DNA of 64,000 bases from Temnothorax longispinosus (taxonomy: Eukaryota > Arthropoda > Insecta > Hymenoptera > Formicidae): positions 21,304,084-21,368,083 of the forward strand of contig NC_092362.1 of NCBI RefSeq assembly GCF_030848805.1. Direction: 5' to 3'. The position numbers were made by a program, and so were the translations under genes. This document shows, one piece after another, positions 12,802-25,273 of this stretch; the first letter of the stretch is position 1, and every line of letters begins with the position of its first letter. The notes under the pieces are model-generated. The model was not told the DNA's origin and made no database searches. It saw only the letters and a list, made by a program, of their open reading frames with translations.

Positions 12802-15800
12802 AAAAATACATATGTTCCGTCGAACGGATGTCAATATTACATGCAATTTATATTTAATTTATTCGTACAAAAAAATCTTTTAATTTTTTTGAGTATTAGA
12901 CATAATTTCTTTAAAATATCCACAAATTGTTTTTCGTTTACTCCATTCCCACACGCTCCACCTTCTACTATTTATTTATTATATGCCTTTATATTTATTA
13001 TCGCAAATTATTTTTGCTCGGTGGTGTAAGTTGCACGTCCTACAAAACCTACTACAAGCTCAACACACGAACGGTCCCATTGACTGGCCGAAGACGAACA
13101 ATGTAGACACAGACCTCCGCGAAACTATGTTTCTCCGGAACTATGTTTGCCGGACTCTCATTCCTTCTCAGCGAGAAGCCAAAGCTCTTTGATCGCGGCG
13201 AGGAGGCAACTTACATCGCGTTCCGAAATCACTGCGCGATCCCTTTGACGCGTATCCGCATCCGAGAATTGTACCGTTGTCGCGACTAATTAATTTCGTG
13301 GTGTTTCCCCTTTGTCGACGCTTTGTCGACGTATCGAAAATTTACAAGCTATGCCGATTTTTCTCATGTTAACTTTCACGATCATTTTTCGTGTCTTTTT
13401 TCGTGTTTTCCGGATGTTTTCGGTCGATGTGATCCGTCGATCTAAATTCACCGATTGTTTTTAAATTCCAATCGAGACATGAAAGTGCTTCTTTTACGGC
13501 TTTTGTTGGCCATAAAAGAAACACTGAACGAAAGTGGTATTTTTTGTATCAAAAAGTCGAGCGAAAAGGCAGGAAAAGGGGATGAATTCACGTATGGACC
13601 ACGGCCTTTACACGGGCGGGCCGGGATGCTTTAATTTAGGGAAGTCGACATGCACGTCGAGCGCGCGGACGTTGATTTACCCACGAGTTCAGCGGTTCGA
13701 TAGGAAAACCGAGCAGACATCAAGCAGCGGTGCGTGGGACGCGTACAAAGGATACTAGCTCACCGCTTTGTGATCGAAAGCTGTCAATATTTGTCTGCGT
13801 CGGGTAACAGAGAGACCAGCAATGAACCGTAACGTCATCAATTATCTCTTACATACCACCACCAAACGAGTCGCGCGTCAAATTTGTCCGTCCTACTTTA
13901 GCCTCCTCGCCTCTGATCGTGTTCACTCGCGGCCCTGGTAGCTCGATCGGTCGAAGGATGAAAATCGTCCCTCGCGCGACAGCCGAAAGCAATAATGACT
14001 CGGTCGAAACTTCAATTCGCTCGGTCAGAGATTGTCGGGAATGTCGAGTCCGATCCTCCAATGGCGAATCGATTTCTCGCGCGTATATTGTGTGCTACAC
14101 ACGTGGAAGTACTCTACGGCTCGGCGCAAGTGCCCTCGAAAGGTAGTTAGGACGGGCGAACGCCCGGAGTAGAGAGAGAGTGACATTGAGATATTTTGCG
14201 GATAGTATAATTGCGAGCATTGGATCACCTTGACCGACGTGTCAAGGTCCTCCACGTGGTACTGTGGAAAAGGTATTAAATCAGGGGTTCGTCCAATGGC
14301 GGTCCTATCTAAATATTTTAGCTTCTCTGTAGCTTCAGATTGCATTGTGATTTCGATTGCTTGTCTGATATTATTAACGGCAAATTTCCACAAATTAAGA
14401 CGGAATAAGATCGAGAAGAAAATGCATTCTCTCCGTTTCATATGTTTTACAAATTTGATTCGAATTTTCTATCTCATCGGCGATTCTGGGTGGGACAGTG
14501 ACATCGAACGTGCGCAACCTGGTTACATACGCGTATTACATATTTACCTCGGTATCGCGGATAAAGCCCGCACGTCTCGCCTTATCCATATTTAGATTAC
14601 AATGCTTTACATTAGAGACGATACGGGCGAAGTGGCAATACTCGGTAGGGGCAGAAGTCGCTTCCGTGCGCGGTTTTCGGAAAATCGGAAAGCGTCTCGG
14701 ATGCTTGCCTCGGATTCTCGTGACTCCGCAATGAGACTGCAACGGCGCGTAGAGCATCTCGGGCGGTCCCGAGTGCCGTCGCTCTCGTTCCTTCGACCTT
14801 CGGGCGTATGTATTCGAGCTCGTAAAAAGGATTCGCCTTTCAGTCGAATCCCATCCCCGTCCCCTTCGATTCCGTCGCTCCCGGGAGAGGATGAGATTCG
14901 AAGAATCGTCGAACGGTCTCATGGTTTACACATCGTGACGGTGCGCTCTCGTCAAAACCCGTAAAAGCTCTCGGGGACGATCGACTCTCTGAGAGCTAGC
15001 GAGCGGTCAAGGAGATACTCCTCACCGTTACCGATTCACGACCTCGTGAAAAGCTATCCGCCGCAGTCTCAGCGCTCGTCTTATTTTCCTCGCTTTGCTC
15101 CGCCGCGCCGCGCACTTCGGCACCGATGGCCGCAAAAGCGCGGCGTCGATTTTGTTCCAAATAATAAATTCGATCGGCCCGCAAGAGTCCATACACCATC
15201 GACCCGGGTCGGTCAAGTACGCTCTGAAAAGTTCTAACGACTGGCTTTTTTTATTTCCATCTGATGTTTTTAAGAGTTCCGAAGACTTTACTTCCGTGTG
15301 CCTCGACCGTTTCCGTTTGTAGAATTAGGGTCGACAGAGGGAAAAAGTTTATCCCCCCCGTGTAGCCAATAACATGCGTTTTGATATTTAATTCGAAAAG
15401 TTCCTTGCAGCGGAGAGATTGCATTTTACTAGTGGAAAATCTTGGAAATATGTCAAAATGCATTTGTTATCAAAATTTCGGTTTTTTTAAACATGCAATC
15501 GTCATATTTTTGGGACAACTTGAAAAAGGTTATAATTTTGACGTAGAAAGTTTTCCTTTTTTTACGGATTATCTTCCCGCAATGCCTGTCAAGCTCTTAT
15601 TTTACTTGCATCAGTAGATAAAGAGAATTGGCCGCAAACCGGCAGCCGATGTTCACAAACTCAGTGTATTTCTAAACCAACTTCGTCAATACATCCCGTT
15701 TTATCCTTTCTGAGAAAGAACTTTTAATGAGTTCGCGTACACTGTTTAAAGATTTAAAGTTTTGCGAGCTTCAAAGAGATCGTGCCATGCTTCTCTAAAG

Positions 15801-18027
15801 TATTACAGGCAAGGCGGAACATTATTATGACGTACAGAACGTCTGCGATATTACATCGTAAAAATTGCCTCTGTATATTAGTTCCTCGCTGCCTGTTTCC
15901 TATCAAAAACTCAAAGAGAAATGCATACTGCGAACGGGAGAAGAGAAAAGGAAGCCCCTTGGAATATCTAACAAGATTATACACGAATCTTTTTAATATC
16001 AAGAAATAATTTCAGTTAGACTTCATTCCGACATTTATGCCTTTGCAGTAAAAGCTTAAGCCTGCCACAAGGTTTAAAAAAAAAACGTACGCAATAATCG
16101 AGCGAACTTTAGGTGCCAGTAAAATCACTCTGTGAAACACGATGCAACTGTTTAAAATTGTATTCCCTATTTTACGTTCCGAGCGTTCAAGTCCTCTCGC
16201 TGTAAAACTGCAAAGATAACGGTGTCGCGATCACAAATAATTGCTAAACGTGACGGGCATCGGCGAACAGCGGCCACGAAGAACGATCGAGTGATCTTTA
16301 ATTTAAGTAGTATATGTATTTCCCGGGCACAACGCGGTAGATAGTTTCGACAAAGTTGATCGCACGAAATTGGCTTGACGTTACATCGCGTCGCGGCTAG
16401 GCGAGCACGCATATAGGTATATTCACTGTAAAGCAGATACATATGTAGGTAATAACGGGAGACGCTGAGCCTGTCGTGGACGACGCGGCGCATACACTTG
16501 CTCTATTAGCATACAATTATCTTTATGCCTCTTTTATGATTCATATTTAATGCCGGTTTCGCCGTCGCCACCACCATCACCACCCGCGTCGAAACCGGCT
16601 CGAAGTTGGCAAACTTTTACGATCGTACTTGTTTCGAAACTTAACGTACCCCGTGCTTGCCTGTTATCGGGCCTACCACAATTCGCTTGCACCCTTGTTA
16701 AACGTGCCCCGGAAAGTACTTCCTAGAAGAACACGCGCTGCACGAAAATTTATCGCCACACGTGCGAACAGTCGACAAATGCGATACGCGTCGATTATGT
16801 TTGCTTTGTCGCGTTAACGTGACGAGCCTCGTGATTAAAGGAGCAGCGACGATAAAAGGCTATTGTATCGACGACTTTTTATAATACTGTAAAATATGAC
16901 GTGAAATATAATGTAAAATATGAAAATAATTTTCAATAAAATATTTTGCTGTGTTTTCTACACACGGTGATATTTTTTTCTTTCTCGCCCTTCTTTTTAC
17001 TATTAGTAAGTAATTTTAGTAGTGTGACACGAATGGGACGGTATTCAATATTTCAAAATATTTCAATTTTCGAATCTTGACGTACATTTATGCGATTCAC
17101 GTTAGAACGTATGATGTGTTGCATGACTTCTCTTTCAAAAGGGCGAAAGGGAAGGATCGAAACAATAAAATACAATAACGAAAAGGCACAAAGCTATACG
17201 TATTCTGGATAGTGCTGTATTGTATCGACTGTTTCGCGTGGTCTATATGGTTACGATCGTACTACCAATGACCTGCCATTGTCATCGGCTACGGTTACCC
17301 ATTAATTTAATTACTACGCAACCATTCGCGCATGCAGACCCATTTCCGTTTTTTATTTCGAGTCATTTGAGTTTTACTTTGAAACGGCGGATCGAATTTG
17401 CAAAACATACACGCGCGTTTCCGCAACACTCTGCGCTCCCACCAAAATTGCACATTTTTCCATCAACCCTCGGCGAAATAAAATATTCGACCGCAGGCGA
17501 CTGCCATTAGATTAATGGAGGTGTCTATAGTAATGTATTCTTCATTAAATATAGTAAGATAAATTATGCATGCAGAATTTTCTAGCGTACCATTATAATG
17601 TATTTTTTGTTCTGTTTTTCTCGAGAGTATACGCTCTTTAAGCAATTATAAACAAAATTAAATAACTTCGCGAGGTAAAACAAAATTGTTAATGTTTAAA
17701 AAATTAGAATAATTATTCTATTTTGGAGAGAAAACTTGTGCAAGATTTTTTTCACATGTAACATTTATGTGACGTTATAATCGCGGTTAAATTTAATCAT
17801 GTTATTTTTTAACATTATAGTAATATATATATATATCATGTTTCCTTTCTATCTACCATATTCTACTGTATACAATTCGCACATTTAGCGTATATTTATT
17901 ATTTACATTGTACTATGCACATTTTATTATCCCGGCTTAAATGGAATTTCATGCACCGGATGGAACGTGAAAATGGAGGTGCGGTTAGCTTGTTTGATAT
18001 TCATTCCTTACTATTAATCGTGTTCAG
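12802..18027. other. Intergenic sequence, nothing recognised
   Basis: It alternates AT-rich stretches with CpG-rich patches, for example 13530-14160, 14600-15240 and 16560-16820. Frames of 60-138 codons on both strands overlap one another in the CpG-rich patches and none has a recognisable domain. A short tandem of CTTTGTCGACG occurs at about 13310-13330. No RNA gene or mobile-element open frame was recognised. Confidence 0.5.
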
Positions 18028-18484
18028 GAGTCACCATCAGCGTAGACAACCTCCATGCAAACATACGCGAAGAGCCTGACTGGCTGAATATCCCGCGATC
18101 CCGGCGAGGCAGGAAGGTGTAAGTACCGTGTTAGTCTTACGGGTTATGTCGCAGCTATAGCAGAGCTAACTAATAGCCTCTTAGCCTCGGCTTAGGGAGG
18201 ATCACGCTGCAAGCGACCGCACCCTCCTTGGCTCTCAGACTCCCGGAGCAAACCCCTTAACCCTGGATGCAATCCGTAAGCTTCCACCGGCCTTGTAAAC
18301 GGCCGATTTCCTTCTGCTCCCGTCTGACGATAGATTAGGTTGCGTCGTTGACTGATTTTTAGGTCTTGACCTGAATATAGATCGCAGCAAACTACATTGA
18401 GAGCAGACTTCAAGCAACGCTGTACGTATCTCCTGATAGCTTGCAAGTTGAATTTGACGTATTTGAAAGCATATGTTCTTACAA
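18028..18484. other. GC-rich block, possible exon or mobile-element fragment
   Basis: A block of about 450 bases stands out from AT-rich flanks. At its left side, 18028-18118 is exon-like on the plus strand, with an acceptor TGTTCAG, one open frame of about 30 codons ending in a basic RSRRGRK stretch, and a GTAAGT donor. The rest (18119-18484) has no plus-strand frame. On the minus strand it gives a frame of about 127 codons with no domain I recognise. Its texture, a GC-rich unit without introns, would also fit the 5' part of a degraded non-LTR retrotransposon on the minus strand. I cannot decide between these readings. Confidence 0.3.
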
Positions 18485-21400
18485 TGCTATAAAATATTTT
18501 TTTTCCACGTCCATTAATAAATAAATGAGAAAAGTGAGTGTTAATATTTAAAAAATGATGAAATAAAAGAGACATTATGCTTTCTAAATAGTTAGAAAAT
18601 TTATAAAAGTCAAGTCTCTATCCCTTCTCGTACTTTGTGCTTATTTAGAAGTTATAGTCATAAAAAGCGCGAAATTTGATAAAAATTATTCGGAAGGCAG
18701 CAAAGCGTTGCAAAAAGTATCGTGTAATAGTCTGTTTCGAAGTATCTGAAGCATTCTTGTGAAGTCTTTCCTGAATTCAGCTATCAAAAAGTTTGAAGTA
18801 GAGCATTAATAAAGAATGCGCTCGTGTACTGATCCACTTGAAAATACGTGTGCACCAACACGCGGGCTCTCGCTGCTTTCGCCTTTTATGCGCGGCGCAT
18901 GCGACATTTTAAAAGCAATAACCTTCATGGGCGTTTAAAGCAAGTTTCTTAAAGCGTTAATAACACGGGTGCATATGCATCAAATTCGCCAATAATTTCG
19001 CAATGGCGGATCTTTATAGAAATTTCCGCGTGAAGCGACAAAAGAATTCATTGGGCAGGAATGATGCCCGGCGCGTAATAAACCGACACGGCGAGCGGAA
19101 TTTATTCACTGGCGATCGCAATTCGTATCGATGCGAAAAGTTCAGCGAGACACTGCGACAGTTTTGTAAAATCCCGATGGAGGCAATATAACGTCATTAT
19201 CTCGCGGTGTGCACTAAAGAACCGATGCATCGCGAGATTTATAGCGGCAATGTGTGCAACATCTATGCGGACCTTTATCAACGAAAATGGGACGCTCCCT
19301 TCGACCGACGACAAAAAGCCGATAGGACACACGTAAACAAATCCACGGGGAGTTCGAGTTTGCCGGTCCTCGACGTGCCATTCATTAATTAAACCCCATT
19401 TAAGTAGGCGAAGTATCCGAACGGCGGTAAATAATGGGACAGTCGGCGACATGTCCCGATAAACTAGGACGTCTGGGCCGTCCTAACGTATATGCCGCCG
19501 TTCGTATCCCGGCGAAATTAATTCGAGCCCGCGGGAGCTTGCCCAAAGGGGCTGGACGGACCCAACCAACATGCCAGTAATATTTCAAAGCTGTGAAAAC
19601 CTGCCGATACAATGGCGACGTTGAAACTTGTTTCCCTTTTGGGCTACTAAATAAATTAGCCAGCAGGTGTGACGCTCAATTCTGATCGGTTTATCGAGCG
19701 GTTTTTCATGTCTCATTCGCGAAGAAGCATGTATTGTACGTGTTTGTCACATATAATTCCGAAGTGCTAAAGTCCGATAATATCCGCTGTTTACTACTTT
19801 GTACTACTCTGCATTTTGTTATCTATATTCCGTTGTCAGGAAAGCGTAATTATTGCGCATATAAATATATTTGTCAATTAAATTATTTTAATTAATATTC
19901 CTCATCAATAATTTTGTTAAATCACAAATTTGGAAAAAACGCTTAATAGAAAATAATGCGGATATACCCAAAAGAAAAAATAGGGAGAGAAAGAAAGATA
20001 ATTAGACCATAATGAGACCATAAAGGATAGCATTTAGCAAAAAGCACGGTATTTCCTGTGCTCGTGATTATGATAGTTTAATTGTCGACGTACTAATCGC
20101 AGCTCGTGACCTCGAAAATGCGGTTCCTACTGCGGACAAGCGATGATGATACCACGTTGTTCGGTACGTACGGTGCTTGAATACGAAGTGCGGATCTCGG
20201 TGACTGAATCCGCTTCGGGGATGGTTTACAGGACAAGGGGGCAATAATCCCGGGTGGCGGCGGTTCGACCAATATTACGAAAGTTTTCGAGCTTGCTCTC
20301 GGAGCTGACTGTTAAAGTTCAGTCGGTCGTCTCTTCCGGAGGCGACTGACACACGACCGCGAGACAATAAGGAATGCGACTCGATGTTCTGCAAAAGTCG
20401 CTAGACATTGATGGATGCTTGCCATTTTTTCCTCAAAATATATTACGTTATATTTTAAGAGCGAAGTGCATTTCCCGCGCGCGTTTGTCCGTCGCCAGAC
20501 AACAATCGTGTACATTATTAAATGTTCCGTGTTCAAGTTGCATCTATCATCAGATGAAACTAAAAGTAAGTAATTCTATAAATTGTACGCGAATTTTTTA
20601 CAGTACAGTCTACAATGTACTATTTTACCGTTATACTTTTTACTGTTATAAAACCTGAAGTTTTTTTCAAATTACTTATACAGGTATCAAAATGATCAAT
20701 GAATCCAGGATTATTATAAATAAATAGGAAGAGATGTATATGTTTTCAAAATTAGTATGTTACTTTTGTAATATTATTAGATGATTATGAAAAAATGTAA
20801 TAACTTATTTTTGTATTGTCTTTGTTTCATAAGCTATTTAAAACATAACAATGCGGACGCTAAGCTTAATGCTAATATAAATGCTCCCACAGCTTGTATT
20901 GTCAATCAAAATTGATTGTTTACTATAGACCTTGCAAACCTAAATTCACAAATTTTGATATAAAATTTAATATTTTGTCGCATAATATTTTTTTATGTGC
21001 AATTTTACGTGCGATCTGCGATTCTGATAATATTCCGCGGAATTTGAGCGTCATCAAATAGTATTACGAAGTTATCGTTTTGATATTAGTCGTATGGTAG
21101 GAATATAAACAATATGAGAAGTTCAAAATAAAATTGAAGTTAATCCATAAATCATGATGCTCAGTTTAAGTATTACTTCGTCAATAAAATATAGATTCTA
21201 TTAATGATGAATTTAATCTCTCTGATGTGCTCTCTCTGAAAACAGAAAGTTCCAATTCAAGAGTCGTTACCGGAAGTTTCATTGCCGGACAATAAAACCT
21301 TTAGCGGTTTCGTGCGACACGTAAAACAACCTGCATATAGGATCATGGTGCTCGAAAATTTGGCCGTAAATGATGAATTCCGATGAGACCTCGGGTACCA

Positions 21401-24172
21401 AAGGGAATATTCATCTCACAGGCGTCCTAAAACGCCCGTTAAAAGGGTACGGGTGCAGCAGTAAGTGAGAAAGAGAGACCGAAATCCAAATCGTCCAAAC
21501 TTCCGCCATTGGTGCGGCAGACGTTTACAAGGCGACGTGTAACTGCGTATGTGGGATAACGTGCTCGCCATAGCGCTATGTAATACCTGCGGTTGGCCGT
21601 AAAGGGAGTTCACAAACGAGACTCGCACGCTTTTCCTCCCGCCCGCATTTTCCCTACCGCGGTCCCAACGACCGCGAGCGCGGAATGCGCGAGCTCGCGC
21701 TAGAAAGTGCCGGCGAACGAGTATAGACCTTCTATATGTGCAGCATTACTACGTGCCGCTCTCGTGCGCTTCCGGTTTCTCGGGACAAGAGCGGTCCTCC
21801 ACCCCGCGTGGGATTGTTTGCAAAATTCCTGTGGAGCGCGTTGCAAAACATACATTGTCGTCCCAATTTCGCGAGATTTAATTCGCGAAGCTATTTTACT
21901 GGCGAAAGGATTAGCACGGTTATATCCGGATAAAGGGCGGCAAAATTATAGTATATAGTCGACAGAAATACTTAAATCTGCAACTGTAGAGGACGATGTA
22001 ATTTATTGTTATTCCACTTTACGTATCTTTTAATAGAAATGCGCGATATTATATTGTATATTCTATATAAATAACAATTAAATTTCGACGAAAATATTTA
22101 CTCGAAACGGAAGAGATTAATGTCACGACGAAAGTATGAAATAAATTAGACATTTCAATGAATGGAATGCGTAACGCGTGCCTTATCTCTGTCAGGCTGT
22201 AACAAAGTGACAATTTGATAGTACGAGTGCTGATAGTAGAGGGTAAAGTTTAGCGAATCAGTCTGAAATGGAGAAACGGCCTTTGAAACGCGGCGAATGG
22301 TTACGAGAAGGAAAACGGCTCTCGCATTTACAATAGTTTACATTTTACAATAATCTTGAACTTTGATGACCGTCAGTAGTGGTACGAAATGGGAAGCTAG
22401 ATTATACTGCCGGTACGTGCCAATCCGCTCTTCCAAGGTTTCATACAAATGCGATTTTCAACTGTGAATCTTCGGGTAAGTTTATCAATGGTGTATGGGT
22501 AAATATGCGACTATTCTGTTTTTCCGTACATGAGGATTACGTCAAGTAGTTTACCATTGGGCGAATGTTTGCTTGCTACTCCGCGGTCGATGGAATACTA
22601 AAGTTCTCTACAAGATTAGTATTTGCTCTGCAACTGGATTGGAACTAACAAGCCAGGAAACGTGAAAATATATAAAGCCAATTGAGTTTGTGTTAATAAA
22701 TTGATCAATTTGTTTAAAGAATTTTTATACATGATATAAAGATAAATGAAATTTTTAGCATATAAGAGTATAAATAATTTTGTTAATATTATTATTAATA
22801 ACTGTATACGTTTTTTTTCTCATTACTTGTTAATATCAAAAATGCATGATAACGTTAATAAAACAAAGAATTTTTCAAATTACTTTGCACTAAAGTTGTT
22901 GAAACCCGACGAACGGGAAAGAAATGATTCGCGAAACACCCTGCGTGTATATACAACCCTTAGGGGCGAAGGGTTTCGATCCGCTTCGAGGGGAAATCAC
23001 CCTAAACAGTTCACAGCGCATCACATCCCTATATAATAACGTGGATCGTGGAAACTCATACGCGTCACCGCTCGGTAAGCCCGCAATCTACGAGGGTAGA
23101 TCCCTCATACATTTTCCAAGGATCTTTACGGGTCTCAGCGCCCTGCGCCATGTGTACTTTAATTAGCTCGAGGTTCCTCGTCTCGTTTGCCTTGACGGTA
23201 CCTTTCAACATTCCGGCGACCGATTCTAGCGAACATTTGCGAAATTGTCTCACGCGCCCGGGCACGGGCCTTATTTGCCCCGAACTTTGGAAGATCCGGA
23301 GCCAGAAGTTAGTCGAAATCGAAGTTCCGTGGCGAAGTGACAGCGCTACGCTATCTGAAATCTTAATGGAAGTGACGACACGGTGATTACTTCGTAGATG
23401 GAACCTTATCGCTTGGGATGTGTCACTATCGAATGTTTGATTTAGAAATGACCGACGACCCGCTACCTAGCAGTACCTACTTTTACCGTAATTGGATCGT
23501 AATATGAAACTGACGTCAAATGATGTGATGAAATTAGAATCTACCTTGTTTTTATCGTAGTATATGATATGAAAACATTTTCATGCGTACAGAGAGCTTG
23601 AATGTTTGATTTGCAATTAAAAGTTATTAATAAATTGTTATCTACTATTTTCTTTTCTTTAGAATGGCAAGTTATAATATAAGCAAGTATATAAAGTATT
23701 ATAAAAACGGGGCACATGTTTATTCAAGATGATATAAAAAAATCCTTTAATGTCCGTATATATGTCAGACAGTGTTTTTCGACGAAAAAAAAAAACGATT
23801 CTATTATAAACGAGAATCATGCTTCAACCTTAGTAAAGTTGCGCGTAACAACTTTTTATCAATGTCAAACCGGGGCAAGAGCTATTAAACTGTAAAATCG
23901 GAGTTGAATTGTAAAGTCAAACTACAATAGACTGTAATTACCTACTTTAATTGTAGATATTATCCAAAAGAGACGTTAAGACTAAAGGAAATCCTCGAAT
24001 TGATTTCACATTTGAAGAACAGAAGAAAGGAAGGACAGAGAGAAGGGAAAGGAGAGATCTATTATGTTATACAATCAATTATTGTTCAAAAATCGACAAT
24101 GATTTTTAATTAAATAATTATTTTAACGATGATTGAAGATAATTATTTACATAGAGTCACAATAATTTTCCT
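18485..24172. other. Intergenic sequence, nothing recognised
   Basis: It is mostly AT-rich, with CpG-rich patches near 19000-19620, 21640-21960 and 22900-23380. A short perfect hairpin (AACCCTT with AAGGGTT around a 7-base loop) lies near 22957-22977. Open frames are short, overlap on both strands and match no family known to me. Confidence 0.5.
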
Positions 24173-24252
24173 AAAATATTGCTCAGTCGTCCCTTATGAT
24201 ATTGTTGGCTAGTATTGTTGGTTTTGTTAACTCGTAATTATTTCAAAGGGTA

Positions 24253-24288
<36 letters not shown>

Positions 24289-24628
24289 CATTGTCCAGTT
24301 GTTCTTTACAATATTATTAGCTAATATCGCTAGTTTTGCTAACTCGAAATGATTTCAAAGGGCAAATGTGTGTAAAACATTGCCTAATTGTTCCTTACGA
24401 TAATGTTAGCTAATATCGCTGGTTTTGCTAACTCGAAGTAATTTCAAGTAAAACATTGTCTAATTGTTCCTTACGATAATGTTAGCTAATATCGCTGGTT
24501 TTGCTAACTTGAAATAATTACAATGGGCAAATGTGTGTAAAACATTGCCCAGTTGTTCCTTACTACATTGTTAGCTAATATCGTTGGTTTTGCTAATTCA
24601 AAGTGATTTCAAAGGGTAAGTATGTGTA
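24173..24628. repeat. Five-copy tandem array, period about 89 bp, upstream of DGAT1
   Basis: Units start with AAAA(C/T)ATTG at 24173, 24285, 24374, 24450 and 24539. Each contains a GTTCCTTAC-like segment, then TTAGCTAATATCG, GGTTTTGCTAA and a TTTCAAAGGG-like end. Units 2 and 4 are 89 bases. Unit 3 is 76 bases because it lost the GGGCAAATGTGTG part. Unit 1 is the most diverged, and its GTGTGT segment has expanded into a microsatellite. The array ends about 330 bases before the predicted DGAT1 transcription start. Confidence 0.9.
24254..24284. repeat. (TG)n microsatellite inside the tandem array
   Basis: About 15 TG units sit at exactly the place where the other array units carry a short GTGTGT, so the microsatellite evidently grew from that motif in unit 1. 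Confidence 0.9.
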
Positions 24629-24744
24629 CACGTGACTCGTGCATGTTGCTAAGACACGTGAACCCAGAGACCGATCAGTCCATCGGCGACAAGCGTTATC
24701 CGTCGGGAAACGAAAAATAGATAAACAGTCGTCGTTCATAGAGG

Positions 24745-24746
<2 letters not shown>

Positions 24747-24799
<53 letters not shown>
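24747..24799. repeat. (GA)n microsatellite in the DGAT1 promoter region
   Basis: A GA run interrupted once by AA sits about 160 bases upstream of the proposed initiator. GA repeats bind GAGA-factor-type proteins in flies, so a promoter role is possible, but here it is inference from position only. Confidence 0.9.
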
Positions 24800-24957
24800 C
24801 CGCGTTGCTCCTTCGGTAGTATCGTCGCAACCACGTCGTGAGCGCGACGGGCGTGTGACGAATCCGACGAAGGCCGTGCAAAGATAATTTCACGCCGCTC
24901 GCACATCATTCGGCGGTCACGTCTCTCACGCGTCGCGAGGATTTCTCGTTATCGGTA

Positions 24958-24962
24958 TCAGT
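24958..24962 (+). promoter_or_regulatory. DGAT1: Candidate arthropod initiator (TCAGT) of DGAT1
   Basis: TCAGT is the common arthropod initiator core. It lies 190 bases upstream of the DGAT1 start codon in CpG-rich, TATA-less sequence, downstream of GA repeats. A second possible site, ACAGTCA, lies near 24988. The motif is short, so position rather than sequence carries most of the weight. Confidence 0.3.
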
Positions 24963-25151
24963 CGTCGCCGTCGTCGTCGCGCGTATACAGTCACTAACTC
25001 CGAAGCGTGTACCGGCTCTCGCTCGCGAGTCTCTCTCTTTCTCTCTTTCTCTCTTTACCGCGCCGACGAACGTGACTCGGCGCGCCGTATATCAGATCCA
25101 CAAAAACACGCGTGCTTCTATGTTCTACGTCGTCGCGCACGACACGACGAC
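24963..25151 (+). other. DGAT1: DGAT1 5' leader (predicted 5' UTR)
   Basis: CpG-rich sequence with GTCGTCGCC repeats and CT/TTCTCT tracts (25027-25056) runs up to the start codon. It holds a short upstream ORF at 25120-25155. The 5' boundary depends on the predicted initiator, and an additional upstream non-coding exon cannot be excluded. Confidence 0.5.
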
Positions 25152-25155
25152 ATGA
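25120..25155 (+). CDS. Upstream ORF of 11 codons in the DGAT1 leader
   Basis: ATG at 25120 opens a frame encoding MFYVVAHDTTT and closes with TGA at 25153-25155. The DGAT1 start codon is ATG at 25152-25154, so stop and start overlap as ATGA, offset by one base. In eukaryotes such an arrangement can permit termination-reinitiation or reduce initiation at the main start, so translational control of DGAT1 is plausible. The uORF start context (TTCTATGT) is weak, with a pyrimidine at -3, so leaky scanning is likely. No peptide function is implied. Confidence 0.5.
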   Translation: MFYVVAHDTTT

Positions 25156-25273
25156 CGGCCGAGCACGAGCACAGTGACTCTCGGGTGCGATCGCGCAGGA
25201 CGAAGAGCGTCACGAGGGCGGAGGAGATCCAGAAGGCGGAGCAGAAGGTCCGCAGATCGCAGCCTGACAAACC
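25152..25273 (+). CDS. DGAT1: Diacylglycerol O-acyltransferase 1, coding exon 1 (N-terminal cytosolic segment)
   Basis: Forty codons plus two bases, ending Gln-Pro-Asp-Lys-Pro at a GTGAGT donor (phase 2), encode the hydrophilic Arg/Lys/Glu-rich tail that precedes the first membrane helix in DGAT1. This tail varies among species; in known DGAT1 it faces the cytosol and helps oligomerisation and regulation. The start was chosen because it is the first ATG in this frame, it yields an N-terminal length typical of insect DGAT1, and the donor phase fits exon 2, giving Pro-Cys-His-Arg across the junction. The fly ortholog is midway (mdy). This exon is poorly conserved, so the assignment rests on its phase and position. 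Confidence 0.8.

Noticed and set aside
22880..23040. tRNA-like or small RNA gene suggested by GGGTTTCGATCC and short stems
   Set aside because: No cloverleaf with matching acceptor, anticodon and T arms could be arranged, and only one 7-bp hairpin is evident.
24639..24893. Open frames on both strands across the GA repeat
   Set aside because: The Arg-Glu and Ser-Leu repeats they encode are translations of the (GA)n microsatellite.
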